This document shows positions 16,075-25,319 of a DNA stretch of 64,000 nt, in pieces. Every line of letters starts with the position of its first letter. Within the stretch, counting starts at the first letter, position 1. This DNA is from Alphaproteobacteria bacterium. Its GTDB lineage: Bacteria > Myxococcota_A > UBA796 > GCA-2862545. A program made the position numbers and the translations under genes. Below the pieces are notes generated by a model. That model was not told the origin of the DNA and ran no database searches. It saw nothing but the letters and a program-made list of their open reading frames with translations. Location of the stretch: contig JACKEP010000016.1 of NCBI GenBank assembly GCA_020632915.1, positions 1 to 64,000 of the forward strand, in the 5' to 3' direction.

Positions 16075-16825
16075 CTTGGGCTCCATGGAGACGCCTGCCC
16101 GGAACCCGACCCACTCCGAGGGCACGGAGGGTCGTGGAGCACTGACGAGCGGCACGGGCTGCTCGGCCGAGTTCGCGGGGAGGGTGAGGGTCAGCGGAGA
16201 AACGGTACCGCCGCGCCGGAGGTCGCTGCCACCTTCCGGGCGGAACGAAGCGAGGTAGCGTTGCCCGACGAGGGTAGGCGGTGGCTTCGTCGGCGCCAAT
16301 CGCTCGCGTCGTGTTCGGATGTGGGCGCGTCTTGTGAGCCCGTGTCAACCGATGCGATCGGCGGAACCATCGTCACGTCCGCCATGCCCCATGGCTCGGC
16401 CTGCCGTAGCTCGTCGCCTTGGTGTTCCTCCGCGAGTGCCCGACCCGCCCGTCGATCGCCCGGTTGCACGCACCGACATCGTCCAGGGTGGTCCGGCACA
16501 TCGTTTCCAGGACGTGCGTCGTTCTGGTCTTCCTCCGGCTCGCCGGCGCCCAGATCCCGGGCGGACACGCCCTGTCGTTCGTCAGACGTTGAACCGGGAC
16601 GGGGCGGCGAGCGGTGCGCGTGGCGCGCGAGGCCGGTGCGGGCGGGATCGTCGGGGATCCGCTCGATCGAGCGTGACCGCAACGGTGGCGACCGGGGAAC
16701 GCGGGATCTGGCCGTGGTGTGCGGTGGCTGTGTAGCCGCGTCCCGCCCCGTCCTGGCGCCGGCGGCCTACCGCGCCAGCGCAGCGAAGCGCTCCCGGTGG
16801 ACCTGCAGGAACCGTGGATCGGGGG
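16075..16825. other. Long gap without a recognisable gene
   Basis: About 750 bases between the epimerase operon start and the AbiEii-like gene. Several open frames cross it on both strands, but their translations are Arg/Pro/Ser-rich low-complexity sequence with no family motif. The promoter of the minus-strand operon should lie in its left part. I see no clear hairpin, tRNA or transposase fragment. Degraded accessory DNA is possible. Confidence 0.5.
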
Positions 16826-17773
16826 CTACGGCAGGTCTGCCAGAAACTGGCGGAGCGTCGCGCAGACATCCTCCAAGCTCACTCGTGGACCCCAGTACAT
16901 GGGGCCGATGCGATCCCACGCGTCCGCGATCTCGGTCCACCGCGGTTCGCCTGCGCGGGGGCTGAAGGCCGGATGGTCGGGCGTGGGCATCTGCTTCCGG
17001 TCCTCAGTGGCGAGCGCCTGAACGAGAGACGGCAGGTCCAGCTCGGACTCCGGCAGGTCGTTCCACGCCGCCACGATTCGGGCCGCGTCCTCGTAGTGGC
17101 GCACGAAGTCCGGCGCCGCCTTGCCCCGGTCGTACTTGCGGGCGATCGCCTCCAGCTTCTCCAGGCACGTCACCCACGGATGGATGCAGCGGACGGCCCG
17201 AGGGCGGTTGTCGGTGAAGTCGGTGAGCTGCTCGCGGGCTTCGAGCCAGTCGTGGACCCACGACGACAGGTCGCGCGGGACGAACGGGACGACGCGGGCG
17301 CGTCCGACCTCGAGGAGGACGAACGGGCGCATGTCCTCCGGCAGGCGGTCGGCGTGGAGCGTCGGGTAGCGCACGGTGAACCAGGCCGATCGCACCAGGT
17401 CGTCGGAACCGGCGGGATCGCGGTGCACGTCGCAGGCTGGGACGTCGAGGTGGGCGGCGACGGCGTCGAACCACTCGCTCCGTTCTGCGATGCCCCGCTT
17501 GCGGTTGTTCCAGCTCAGGGCGGGGTCGACCAGACCCGTGCGGCCCGCATCGACGCGCGCGTCGATGTCCTCCGAGAACCGCTCGATGAGGCCGAAGCCC
17601 TTGGACAGCGACGTTCCGCCCTTGAACCAGACCTCGAAGCCCTGGTGGTGCAGCGCCCACAGGGCGTGGGTGACCCAGTAGTCCTTCTCGACCATGCCGA
17701 GGTCGCGGTCGATCTCGCGGGCGACGATGCGCAGCAGGTCGGGCCAGTCGTCGGAGTCGTGGATGAAGCTCAT
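16826..17773 (-). CDS. AbiEii-like nucleotidyltransferase toxin
   Basis: A 315-residue protein of the AbiEii/AbiGii family, the toxin of type IV toxin-antitoxin and abortive-infection pairs. Visible motifs: VEKDYWVTHALWALHHQG, the nucleotidyltransferase GG-S motif in FKGGTSLSKGFGLIERFSED, the paired acids in SEDIDARV, and the later KLEAIARKYDRG-DFVRHYED region with conserved Lys, Arg and Asp. Members of this family transfer nucleotides to RNA or proteins and stop growth, for instance on phage infection. It starts at ATG 17773, overlapping by 4 bp the stop of the upstream partner gene, the standard AbiEi-AbiEii order. It lies in the accessory block, which fits a defence role. Confidence 0.88.
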   Translation of the reverse strand: MSFIHDSDDWPDLLRIVAREIDRDLGMVEKDYWVTHALWALHHQGFEVWFKGGTSLSKGFGLIERFSEDIDARVDAGRTGLVDPALSWNNRKRGIAERSEWFDAVAAHLDVPACDVHRDPAGSDDLVRSAWFTVRYPTLHADRLPEDMRPFVLLEVGRARVVPFVPRDLSSWVHDWLEAREQLTDFTDNRPRAVRCIHPWVTCLEKLEAIARKYDRGKAAPDFVRHYEDAARIVAAWNDLPESELDLPSLVQALATEDRKQMPTPDHPAFSPRAGEPRWTEIADAWDRIGPMYWGPRVSLEDVCATLRQFLADLP

Positions 17774-18354
17774 GGCGCGGCGGGGGACGTGACGGCGCGC
17801 ACCGCCTCGAGCTCGGCGGTGGTCCCGAACCGGGCGGCCATGTCGAACAGCCGGTCGGTGTCGAAGCGGCCCGCCCGGACCCGTCGACAGAGCCGATCGA
17901 CCAGCTCGTCGCGGTCGACGCCGGCCGCGTCCGCATGGCGGAGCAGGTCGACCACGAACCACTCGGGAGGTGGGTCGGTTGGGAAGGCGACCCGGCGGAG
18001 TTCGAAGGTGCGCCCGCCGAGCTCGAAGGTGCCGGTGCGCTTGGTGTTGTAGACGAGCGGGCGCGCGAACAGCGACGTGCTGCCGAGCCCGAGCGCGTTC
18101 CAACGTTCTGGGCCGGTCACGACGTAGGGCGAGCCGTCGAGGAAGGCGTCGAGCAGGGCCTCATCGGATGGGGGTACCTCGCCGAACCGGCTGGTGCGCG
18201 GCGCGTACAGCAGGCCGTGTCCGAGCCGCCGCACGAGTCCCTGGTCCGCTAGCTTCTGCGCGAGCCGGGTGGGGTTGGCGCCCCAACGACGCAGCCAGGC
18301 GGTGCGGTAGACGGTGCCGGGGGCAAGGGGGACGTGGGCGAGCGGGCGAGCCAT
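17770..18354 (-). CDS. AbiEi-like antitoxin/transcription regulator
   Basis: A partner protein of about 194 residues with the arrangement of AbiEi antitoxins. An N-terminal winged-helix region (PGTVYRTAWLRRWGANPTRLAQKLADQGLVRRLGHGLLY) is followed by a C-terminal domain containing the family's PYVVTGPERWNALGLGST stretch and a YNTKRTGTFELGGRTFELRR strand pair. Such proteins repress their own promoter and counteract AbiEii. ATG 18354 is chosen because the protein family usually begins just before this winged helix and GGAGA lies 11 bases upstream. In-frame starts at 18405 (ATG) and 18444 (GTG) would add up to 30 residues. It overlaps the downstream toxin gene by 4 bp. Confidence 0.82.
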   Translation of the reverse strand: MARPLAHVPLAPGTVYRTAWLRRWGANPTRLAQKLADQGLVRRLGHGLLYAPRTSRFGEVPPSDEALLDAFLDGSPYVVTGPERWNALGLGSTSLFARPLVYNTKRTGTFELGGRTFELRRVAFPTDPPPEWFVVDLLRHADAAGVDRDELVDRLCRRVRAGRFDTDRLFDMAARFGTTAELEAVRAVTSPAAP

Positions 18355-18539
18355 TCGGTATGAAATCTCCGCGAACGAGAGCGATTTAGCTGCGCGACGG
18401 CCCATGGGCAAGCGGACCCATCGCTGGTTGTCGCCAGTGGACACCTGCCCTCGGCGACGTGTGGGTGTTGAGCGGCTGTTGAGAGATTGAAGAGCCGGGC
18501 GGCCGAAACGGTGGATTCGCCCTGGAACGGTCTCGTGCC

Positions 18540-19634
18540 TCAGACGTTGAACCGGAAGTGCATCACATCCCCGTCCACCACCACATACTCCTTCCCCTCC
18601 AACCTCAACCGCCCCGCCGCCTTCATCCCCGCCTCGTTCCCGTACTTCTCCAGATCCTCCAGCGTGTACACCTCCGCCCGGATGAACCCACGCTCGAAGT
18701 CACTGTGAATCACCCCCGCGGCCTCCGGCGCCTTGGCCCCCTTGCGGATCGTCCACGCCCGGATCTCCTTCTCCCCGGCCGTGAAGTACGTCTGCAGGCC
18801 GAGCAGGCGGTACGTCTCCCGCGCAAGCGCCGCGAGCCCGGGCTCCGGCAGGCCCATGTCCTCCAGGAACGCGAGCTTCTCGTCCTCGTCGAGCTCGGCG
18901 ATCTCCGACTCGATCCGCGCGCTGATCTTCACCACGCCCGCACCCACGTGCTCGGCGTGGGCGCGAACGGCGGCGACGTGGGCGTTGTCGGCGGCGATGC
19001 CCGCCTCGTCGACGTTGCAGACGTAGAGGATGGGGCGGGAGGTGATCATCTGGGCGTGCTGGACGCTGGGGAGCTCCTCGTCGGTCCAGGGCAGGGCGCG
19101 CAGCGGCATTCCGGAGCCGAGCGCCTCCACCATCTTCTGGGCCACCTCGGCGTGCAGCTTGGCCTCGCGGTCGCCGCCCTTGGCGGACTTGGCGTACTTC
19201 TGCAGGCGACGCTCGGCCGACTCGAGGTCGGCGTAGATGAGCTCGGTCTCGATGGTGTCGATGTCGCGCAGGGGGTCCACGTTGCCGTCGACGTGGGTGA
19301 TGTCGGCGTCGTCGAAGCAGCGGACCACCTGGAGCACGGCATCCGTGCTGCGGATGTGGCCCAGGAACTGGTTGCCCAGACCCTCACCCTGGCTCGCACC
19401 GCGGACGAGGCCGGCGATGTCGACGATCTCGACGGCGGCCGGGATGACCTTCTGGGTCTTGATGTGCGCCTGGATCCGCTTGAGCCGGGGGTCGGGCACG
19501 GGGACCACGCCCACGTTCGGCTCGATGGTGCAGAAGGGGTAGTTCGCGCTCTCCGCGCCCGCGGCGGTGAGCGCGTTGAACAGGGTGGACTTGCCCACGT
19601 TGGGCAGCCCGACGATGCCGGCTTGAAGGGCCAT
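18540..19634 (-). CDS. ychF: Redox-regulated ATPase/GTPase YchF
   Basis: A 364-residue Obg-family protein, the normal YchF length. P-loop GLPNVGKSTLFNALTAAG at the N-terminus, G3 DIAGLVRGASQGEGLGNQFL, and NVDE (YVCNVDE) in place of the usual NKxD, which is the YchF hallmark for ATP over GTP. A coiled-coil insert (SAERRLQKYAKSAKGGDREAKL) and a C-terminal TGS domain (FFTAGEKEIRAWTIRKGAKAPEAAGVIHSDFERGFIRAEV) complete it. It associates with ribosomes and is involved in stress responses. ATG 19634 is the only plausible start. It is transcribed alone or together with the UPF0182 gene 26 bp upstream on the same strand. Confidence 0.98.
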   Translation of the reverse strand: MALQAGIVGLPNVGKSTLFNALTAAGAESANYPFCTIEPNVGVVPVPDPRLKRIQAHIKTQKVIPAAVEIVDIAGLVRGASQGEGLGNQFLGHIRSTDAVLQVVRCFDDADITHVDGNVDPLRDIDTIETELIYADLESAERRLQKYAKSAKGGDREAKLHAEVAQKMVEALGSGMPLRALPWTDEELPSVQHAQMITSRPILYVCNVDEAGIAADNAHVAAVRAHAEHVGAGVVKISARIESEIAELDEDEKLAFLEDMGLPEPGLAALARETYRLLGLQTYFTAGEKEIRAWTIRKGAKAPEAAGVIHSDFERGFIRAEVYTLEDLEKYGNEAGMKAAGRLRLEGKEYVVVDGDVMHFRFNV

Positions 19635-19660
19635 GGAGGACTCCCGAAGAGGCGCCGCTC

Positions 19661-22492
19661 CTAATGCGGGAGACCCGGCTTGGCTTGCGGGGCGACGGCG
19701 TCCTCCGACGCGGACCCGGCATCTGGCAGCCCACCCTCCACCGCCGCCGACGCAGGCGACGGCACGACGGCGGCGGGGACCTCCACGCCGCCTGTACCGC
19801 GCACCCCGCGCGCCGCGGCGTCGTGGACGGCACCCCCGTCGTCGGGCGCGACGTCGCCGGTCGGGGACACCCCGTCGACCTCGGCCGCGGCGGATCCGCG
19901 CAGCGTAGCCCCCAGGTCCTCGAACGCCTCACCGAACGTCGCCCACGCACCCTCCCGCAGCGCCGCGGACGCACGCTCCCACGCCGCCGTGGCCGCCTCC
20001 AGCCGCCGGGCCGCGTCGCCCGCGACGCCGCCTGGAGCGCCGACAGCGTGACGCGCCACGCCCCCCGCGCCACGCCACGGCGTGCCCACCCCGATCGCGC
20101 CGCCCTCGGCCCACACCACACCCGCCAGCCGCGGGGGCGCGTCGGCCGTCGGCGTGCGCAGCACCAGCGGACGCACCCACCGCGGCGTGGGCCCATCCGG
20201 CACGAGGCGCACGACGCCCAGCGCCGTCGCACCGCCCAGCCGCACCATCGTGGCCTGCACCGCGCGGTCGTCGAGCATGTCGGGCCCCACGGCGGTCGGA
20301 CCCGGGCTCGGCGGCACCTCGGGCAGCGTCACCAGGACGTGATGCGGCGTGGTGTCGGCGCGCACCAGCAGCCAGCCCGCCAGGGCCGCGCCGTGCTCCC
20401 GCGTCAGCGGCACCGTCACGCCGAACGCCGGCGTCGCCTCGCCCGGTGCCCGCACGAGCGACACCACGGGGCGCAGCGGGCCCTCGGCGTCCGTCGGCAC
20501 CTGCCACGGCTCCTCGTGCGCCGTGAACGCGGCCAGCACCCGCGCCGGGTCGGCGTCGTGGAACCGCCCCAGCAGGCCCGCCTGCACGCTCGCCAGCGCC
20601 GTCATCGGCCTCAGCGCTCCCTGCACGCCGGCCGGCGCCTCGGCGATCGGCACGAGCAGGCCGGGGTAGGCGCGACGCCAGGTGGCGAGCAGGGGATCGG
20701 AGGGGTCGCGCACGTACAGCGTCACCGCGCCCGACGTCGCGTCCACCGTCGCCGTCACCGCATGCCGTGCGCCGTTGACCGGCAACCGGCTGCGCGCACC
20801 CGGCAGCCGACGCCGCGACGACAGCGGCAGCTGGTCGGTGGTGGTGGCCGCCTCGACCAGCCACAGCAGCCGACCGTCCACGGGTACCAGCGCCGGGTCG
20901 TCGTCCACCCACAGGAACGGCGCCAGCGCCCGCACGCGCTCGGTGACGGTGCGGTGCACGAGCAGCCGCGCGTCGGGCGTGGCCTCGGCCGCGAGCAGCA
21001 GGTTCACGTCGCCGAGCGCCAGCGCCAGCAGCATCCGGTGGGGCAGGGACCCCAGCGCCAGCGCGCCGACATCGGCCTCGGCGGCCGTGTCCATCGGGCC
21101 CACGGGACCCACGACGCCGTAGGGCAGGGGGACGGTGCCGAAGTGCACCGGCGGCGCGTCGCCCACGTCGAGCACGGGCGTGCCGTCGGCGTGGGCGTGA
21201 TCGGCCGGCCCCTGCACGAGCGCCCGCGGCCGCAGGTCGATGACGTGCTGGGCGGCCCAGGTGCGGGCGTCCGCGAGGGTGGGGGTCGTGGCCTGCCAGG
21301 CCGTGCGCAGCACCGGGGCCGGCGGGTGACCGGCGCGGTCGATCGTCACCTGCGCCAGCGCACGCTCGGGCTGCGACCCCACGGCCGCCGCAGTCGCCTC
21401 CAGCCACGCCGCCCGCTCCCACGCCCGCACCGGCGCGCCCTGGTCGGGCGCCCCCGGGGTGGGCACGGCGGCCACGCGGACCAGATCGTCGAGCCCCCAC
21501 GCCTGCCAGGTGGCGTCGAGGTGGGCCTGGAGCAGCCCGGCCTGACGCGCGGGGGCCTCGGGGCTCGCGAACACCGCGTCCGCGACCATCGGCACCACCA
21601 CGTGCAGCACGCCGTTGGCCACGAGCAGCCCCACCGCCGCCAGCGCGGGCGCGCGGCGCAGGTGGTCGAGCGCCTGGAACGCCAGCCACGCCGCCAGCAG
21701 CCCGGCGAGCGCCTGCGCGACCAGCAGCGGCAGCACCACGTGCACCTCGACGAACCCCGGCCCGTCGAACACCGTGCCCGGCGCCTGGAGCACCGTCAGG
21801 CGCTGGAGCAGGTTGGCCGCGGCCACCCACACGATCACCGTCGCCGTCAGCACGGCGAGGTGACGCCGCGGTCCGGCGTCCATGCGCACCGATGCGCGGC
21901 CCTCTGTGTCGGTGGCCTCGGGCAGCACCACCGTCACCGCACCGCGCAGCAGGTAGATCGCCGTCGCGACCGCCAGCGCGAGCACGGTCGCCACCAGCAG
22001 CAGCGTGCGCCCGGCCTGCAGCAGCGGCAGGGTGTAGACGAACACGGCCAGATCGAGGCCGAGCACCGGATCGACCCGCTCGAACGGGACGTGGTGCCAC
22101 CACGTCAGCAAGGCGTCGGCCCACGCTACGCTCATCACCGCGGCGAACAGCGCCGCCAGCCACGTGCCGTTGCGCAGCGTGCGCTCCAGCGCGTCGGGGC
22201 GGCGGAACCAGCGGTCGACGCTCGTGCCGCGCCAGTCCGGCGCCAGCACGATGGGACGGTTGCGCGTGTGCTGCATCGCCCACGCCCCGCTCGCTGCCAC
22301 CGCGCCGCCCACCAGCACGGCACCGCAGAGCGCCGTCGCCACCTGGGCGGCCAGGTGGCGCACCACCACCACGGGCTGCCCGAGCGCCACGACCCACAGC
22401 GCGTCGACGACCCACGCCGCCACCGTGCGCGCGCTCACGAGCACGAGCAGGGCGACGACGACCAGCGTCAGGGTGGGGAAGCGACGGCTCAT
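19661..22492 (-). CDS. UPF0182 family large membrane protein
   Basis: A 943-residue protein of the UPF0182 (COG1615) type. The N-terminal third has about seven hydrophobic helices (first at about 7-27, then around 45-68, 113-130, 155-185, 215-235, 250-275 and 285-305). The C-terminal two thirds is a large soluble domain with the family stretch LVHRTVTERVRALAPFLWVDDDPALVPVDGRLLWLVEAATTTDQ (given here in part: positions about 525-570), and a low-complexity Ala/Gly/Val tail. The motif PFERVDPVLGLDLAVFVYTLPLL matches the conserved Asp-Pro-x-Phe/Leu-Gly-x-Asp loop of the family. Function is unknown. It lies 26 bp upstream of ychF on the same strand, and divergent from a tiny membrane gene. Confidence 0.85.
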   Translation of the reverse strand: MSRRFPTLTLVVVALLVLVSARTVAAWVVDALWVVALGQPVVVVRHLAAQVATALCGAVLVGGAVAASGAWAMQHTRNRPIVLAPDWRGTSVDRWFRRPDALERTLRNGTWLAALFAAVMSVAWADALLTWWHHVPFERVDPVLGLDLAVFVYTLPLLQAGRTLLLVATVLALAVATAIYLLRGAVTVVLPEATDTEGRASVRMDAGPRRHLAVLTATVIVWVAAANLLQRLTVLQAPGTVFDGPGFVEVHVVLPLLVAQALAGLLAAWLAFQALDHLRRAPALAAVGLLVANGVLHVVVPMVADAVFASPEAPARQAGLLQAHLDATWQAWGLDDLVRVAAVPTPGAPDQGAPVRAWERAAWLEATAAAVGSQPERALAQVTIDRAGHPPAPVLRTAWQATTPTLADARTWAAQHVIDLRPRALVQGPADHAHADGTPVLDVGDAPPVHFGTVPLPYGVVGPVGPMDTAAEADVGALALGSLPHRMLLALALGDVNLLLAAEATPDARLLVHRTVTERVRALAPFLWVDDDPALVPVDGRLLWLVEAATTTDQLPLSSRRRLPGARSRLPVNGARHAVTATVDATSGAVTLYVRDPSDPLLATWRRAYPGLLVPIAEAPAGVQGALRPMTALASVQAGLLGRFHDADPARVLAAFTAHEEPWQVPTDAEGPLRPVVSLVRAPGEATPAFGVTVPLTREHGAALAGWLLVRADTTPHHVLVTLPEVPPSPGPTAVGPDMLDDRAVQATMVRLGGATALGVVRLVPDGPTPRWVRPLVLRTPTADAPPRLAGVVWAEGGAIGVGTPWRGAGGVARHAVGAPGGVAGDAARRLEAATAAWERASAALREGAWATFGEAFEDLGATLRGSAAAEVDGVSPTGDVAPDDGGAVHDAAARGVRGTGGVEVPAAVVPSPASAAVEGGLPDAGSASEDAVAPQAKPGLPH

Positions 22493-22599
22493 GGGGCCCC
22501 GCGCGTACGGCGCCAGCCTAACCGTCGCGGACGCGTCGGGGGGCTGCAGGGGTGGCGCAGCCGGGCCTGGGGGGGCATGGGGACGGCGACGGAGGCAGC

Positions 22600-22707
22600 A
22601 TGGCGGACGGCGACGACGACACCCGATCCTGGTGGGCGTGGGTGCTCGCCCTGGGGCTCATCAACGCGATCGCCTGGTACCTCGACTGGCCGTTCTGGGT
22701 GATCTAG
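22600..22707 (+). CDS. 35-residue single-helix membrane miniprotein
   Basis: A short frame with GGAGGC ahead of ATG 22600. It encodes an acidic N-terminus (MADGDDDTR) and then one Trp-rich hydrophobic helix (SWWAWVLALGLINAIAWYLD, then WPFWVI). The helix with flanking charges looks like a real single-pass membrane peptide. It is transcribed divergently from the UPF0182 gene, 107 bp away. No homology is recognised; a membrane regulator or accessory subunit is possible, but chance cannot be excluded for such a short frame in high-GC DNA. Confidence 0.5.
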   Translation: MADGDDDTRSWWAWVLALGLINAIAWYLDWPFWVI

Positions 22708-22732
22708 CCCGCGGGGCACGGCCGCCGACCGG

Positions 22733-23125
22733 TCAGTCGCAGCCCCCGTCGTCGGGGTTGACCGCGGCGTCGTCGTCGTCGCAGTCGCCGTACACGGGCG
22801 CGAAGCCCAGCGGCTGCACGCAGGTGCGCACCACGCCCGAGTCCAGCGTGCCGTCGCCGTTGCGATCCTTCTCGAGCACGCCCCAGCCGTCGCCGTCCTC
22901 GTCCAGGTAGAACGGCGTGGTGTTCGAGGCGCTCGGATCGTCGGTGAGGTTGTCGCAGTCGTTGTCGATGCCGTCGCACACCTCCTCGGCGTCGGGGTGC
23001 ACGAGGGGATCGCTGTCGTCGCAGTCCTCGGGGGCGAGGAAGCCGTCGCCGTCGGCGTCGTCGCTCGTTGCACAGCCGGCACCCACGGCCGCCATCGCCA
23101 CCACCACCCACCCGGTCCAGCGCAC
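22733..23125 (-). CDS. MopE-like Asp/Cys repeat lipoprotein
   Basis: A 130-residue lipoprotein: MRWTGWVVVAMAAVGAGC is the signal with lipobox VGAGC. The mature part has the MopE/thrombospondin-type acidic repeat DADGDGFLAPEDCDDSDP, then EVCDGIDNDCDNLTDD, then YLDEDGDGWG and YGDCDDDDAAVNPDDGGCD. Each repeat places paired Asp and Cys residues expected to bind calcium and form disulfides on the cell surface. The start GTG 23125 is set by AGGAGG five bases upstream; the frame extends 17 codons further without a site. It is divergent from the M23 lipoprotein gene and short for its family (one and a half repeats). Confidence 0.8.
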   Translation of the reverse strand: MRWTGWVVVAMAAVGAGCATSDDADGDGFLAPEDCDDSDPLVHPDAEEVCDGIDNDCDNLTDDPSASNTTPFYLDEDGDGWGVLEKDRNGDGTLDSGVVRTCVQPLGFAPVYGDCDDDDAAVNPDDGGCD

Positions 23126-23234
23126 GCGCACCTCCTGCGGCGCGAGCCTAGCACCGTCCGGCGCCGCGTCGCGCACCCGTGCGCGGGCCCACGATGTCGG
23201 CGGTCGGGCCAGGGCGTCGGGTTAGGCGGCCCCC

Positions 23235-25310
23235 ATGGCGCGTGCTTGGCTGGCGACCATCGCTGTGGGATGCGTGGGCTGCTTCGGACCCGTCGACGGG
23301 GACCCGGACGCAGTTGGCGACGGTGACGCCGCCGTCGATCCGGCGCCCGCCGACGTCCCGTCCACCGACCGTCCCACGGACCCGGACGACCAGGTGGTGC
23401 CGCTGCCGGTCGCGGGGCTCCCCACGCTGCCGCTGCTCCACCCGCCGTTCGCCGGCATGGCGCGCGCGTCGAACCCCTTCGACCACCGCCCGACGCCCGA
23501 CGCCCCGTCGCCGCTGGAGGTGCTCGACTGGCGCGGCGTGCCCGTGGCAGGCACCCGGGGTCACCGCGGCTGGGACTGGGCCGTCCCGCTCGGCACGCCG
23601 CTGCTTGCCCTGGCCGACGGCGTCGTCACCCAGGCCGGACCCGTGCCGCCGTTCCGCTGCGAGGTGCTCGGCCGCGACGTCAGCGAGCAGCTCGCGGTCA
23701 ACGTCCAGCACGTCTCGCCGCAGGGCGTGGTGATCGAGACGTCGATGCACCACCTGTCGCGGGTGGACGTCCAGGTGGGCGAGCAGGTCCACCGCGGTCA
23801 GGTGGTCGGCCTGTCCGGCAACAGCGGCTGCAGCCTCGGCCCGCACGTCCACCTCGACACCTACGCGGTGCTGCCACGCTCGAAGCGGCTCGTGGACCCG
23901 TTCGGCTGGCTCGGGGGGGGGCCCGATCCGTGGGCCGAGAGCCCCACCGGCGCGGCGTCGATCTGGCTGTGGGACAAGGCGCCGCCCGTGTGGTTCCTGG
24001 CCACCAGCCCGCCGGACGCCGCCGACAAGCAGCGCCCCGTCTACCTGTCCGCCATCCGCTACGAGGGCTGGCGCGACGACGCCCACCTCAACAACGAGTA
24101 CGTCGAGCTCGCCCGCGACGCGCGGTTCGGCCCCGCCGGCGCCTTCGATCTGGGCGGCTGGTCGGTGGAGTGGCCCGACGGCATGCGCACCGCGCTGCCC
24201 GACGACGCCGAGACGTCGACGGACCAGCCCCTGCGGCTGTACGCCGGCACCGGCTCCGACCGCTCGGGTGTGGTCCGTGTGGGGGCCAGCGGGCCGCTGC
24301 TCCCCGACAGCGGCGGCATGGTGCGCCTGCTCGACGCCAGCGGCACTGAGGTGGATCGGCTCGTCTACGGCCTGTCCGACGCCCCGCGCCAGCAGCCCCC
24401 GCCCGACGAGCGCCCCGCGTGCAGCAGCCGCACCGAGGGCTGCGTGCCGCTGCCGGTCGACGGAGACGTGCGCCACCCGGTGTGGTCGCCCGACGGTCAC
24501 CGCCTCGCCGTGGTGGTCGGCAGCACGGCGCGTCCGGTCATCGTCGACGTCGACGCCGGCTGGGCCCGTGCCGCCCGCGGGGCAGGCACGCTCGACATCA
24601 CCGAGGCCGGCGCGCCCGGCTGGCTCGGCGACGACATCCTCGCCTTCGACGCCCCCCGCCTGCCCGCGGCCCACACGGTGTGGACGGGCGTGCCGGGGCT
24701 CGTCGCGTCGCCCGCGCTGCCGCTGGGCTTTGGCACCGACGTGCGCGTGGCGGACGCCCACGCCGGGATGATGGTGCTCACGCGATTCACCGCGCGGGCG
24801 AGCGGGCTGTTCGTGTGGCGCGTGGGCGACCCCGAGCCGCAGCCGATCACCCGGCTCGTCACCCCCACGGTCGCCCCGCGGCTCGCACCGGACGGCCGCG
24901 AGGTGATCTTCCTGCGCGACGAGCGCCTGATGCGGTCGCAGCTGCAGGTGGGCGACGAGGCGTGGGTGGCCAGGGCCGATCCCGAGGCCCACCAGGTCGG
25001 CTGGCTCGGCGCCGATCCGGCCTGGTACGACGACGGCACCGTGCGACGCCTCACCGACGACGGCGAGGTCCTCGTGCTGGAGGACGTGCTGCCCGTGGTC
25101 GGCTTCGCGCGCGACGGCTCGGCGATGGCGGCGCTGTCGTCGTCGGGCTTCGTCGTGGTGGACGACCAGCGCGTGGGGGTGGGCACCGTGCAGCCGCACG
25201 GCACGCCCACATCGGTCGACCTCGTGCGGCACGGCGCGGGTTGGCGGCTGGCCTACACAGCCACGGCCCCCAACGGACGGTCGGCGCTGTACGTGGCGAG
25301 CGTGCCGTAG
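23235..25310 (+). CDS. M23 metallopeptidase lipoprotein with LTD-like and propeller regions
   Basis: A 691-residue predicted lipoprotein (MARAWLATIAVGCVGC, lipobox VGCVGC). After an Asp/Pro-rich linker comes an M23 (lysostaphin-type) peptidase: zinc ligands in GHRGWDWAVPLGTPLLALADG (H-x3-D) and in GPHVHLDTY (HxH), with GNSGCSLGPHVHL typical of active LytM enzymes, which cut peptidoglycan cross-links. Residues about 270-400 resemble a lamin-tail (LTD) beta domain (LNNEYVELARD...FDLGGWSVEWPDG). The rest (about 400-691) holds PD40-like beta-propeller blades, for example HPVWSPDGHRLAVVVG and APRLAPDGREVIFLRD. The combination of a wall hydrolase with two beta modules on one lipoprotein is unusual. 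It would act in the periplasm or at the surface. Confidence 0.85.
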   Translation: MARAWLATIAVGCVGCFGPVDGDPDAVGDGDAAVDPAPADVPSTDRPTDPDDQVVPLPVAGLPTLPLLHPPFAGMARASNPFDHRPTPDAPSPLEVLDWRGVPVAGTRGHRGWDWAVPLGTPLLALADGVVTQAGPVPPFRCEVLGRDVSEQLAVNVQHVSPQGVVIETSMHHLSRVDVQVGEQVHRGQVVGLSGNSGCSLGPHVHLDTYAVLPRSKRLVDPFGWLGGGPDPWAESPTGAASIWLWDKAPPVWFLATSPPDAADKQRPVYLSAIRYEGWRDDAHLNNEYVELARDARFGPAGAFDLGGWSVEWPDGMRTALPDDAETSTDQPLRLYAGTGSDRSGVVRVGASGPLLPDSGGMVRLLDASGTEVDRLVYGLSDAPRQQPPPDERPACSSRTEGCVPLPVDGDVRHPVWSPDGHRLAVVVGSTARPVIVDVDAGWARAARGAGTLDITEAGAPGWLGDDILAFDAPRLPAAHTVWTGVPGLVASPALPLGFGTDVRVADAHAGMMVLTRFTARASGLFVWRVGDPEPQPITRLVTPTVAPRLAPDGREVIFLRDERLMRSQLQVGDEAWVARADPEAHQVGWLGADPAWYDDGTVRRLTDDGEVLVLEDVLPVVGFARDGSAMAALSSSGFVVVDDQRVGVGTVQPHGTPTSVDLVRHGAGWRLAYTATAPNGRSALYVASVP

Positions 25311-25319
25311 ACCGCGGGG

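Noticed and set aside
16582..16597. A 16-base identity to the 3' end of ychF (18540-18555)
   Set aside because: A single short match is expected by chance in a window of this size; no flanking similarity extends it.
19664..22702. A 1012-codon plus-strand frame opposite UPF0182
   Set aside because: Arg/His-rich shadow of the UPF0182 gene; no recognisable domain.
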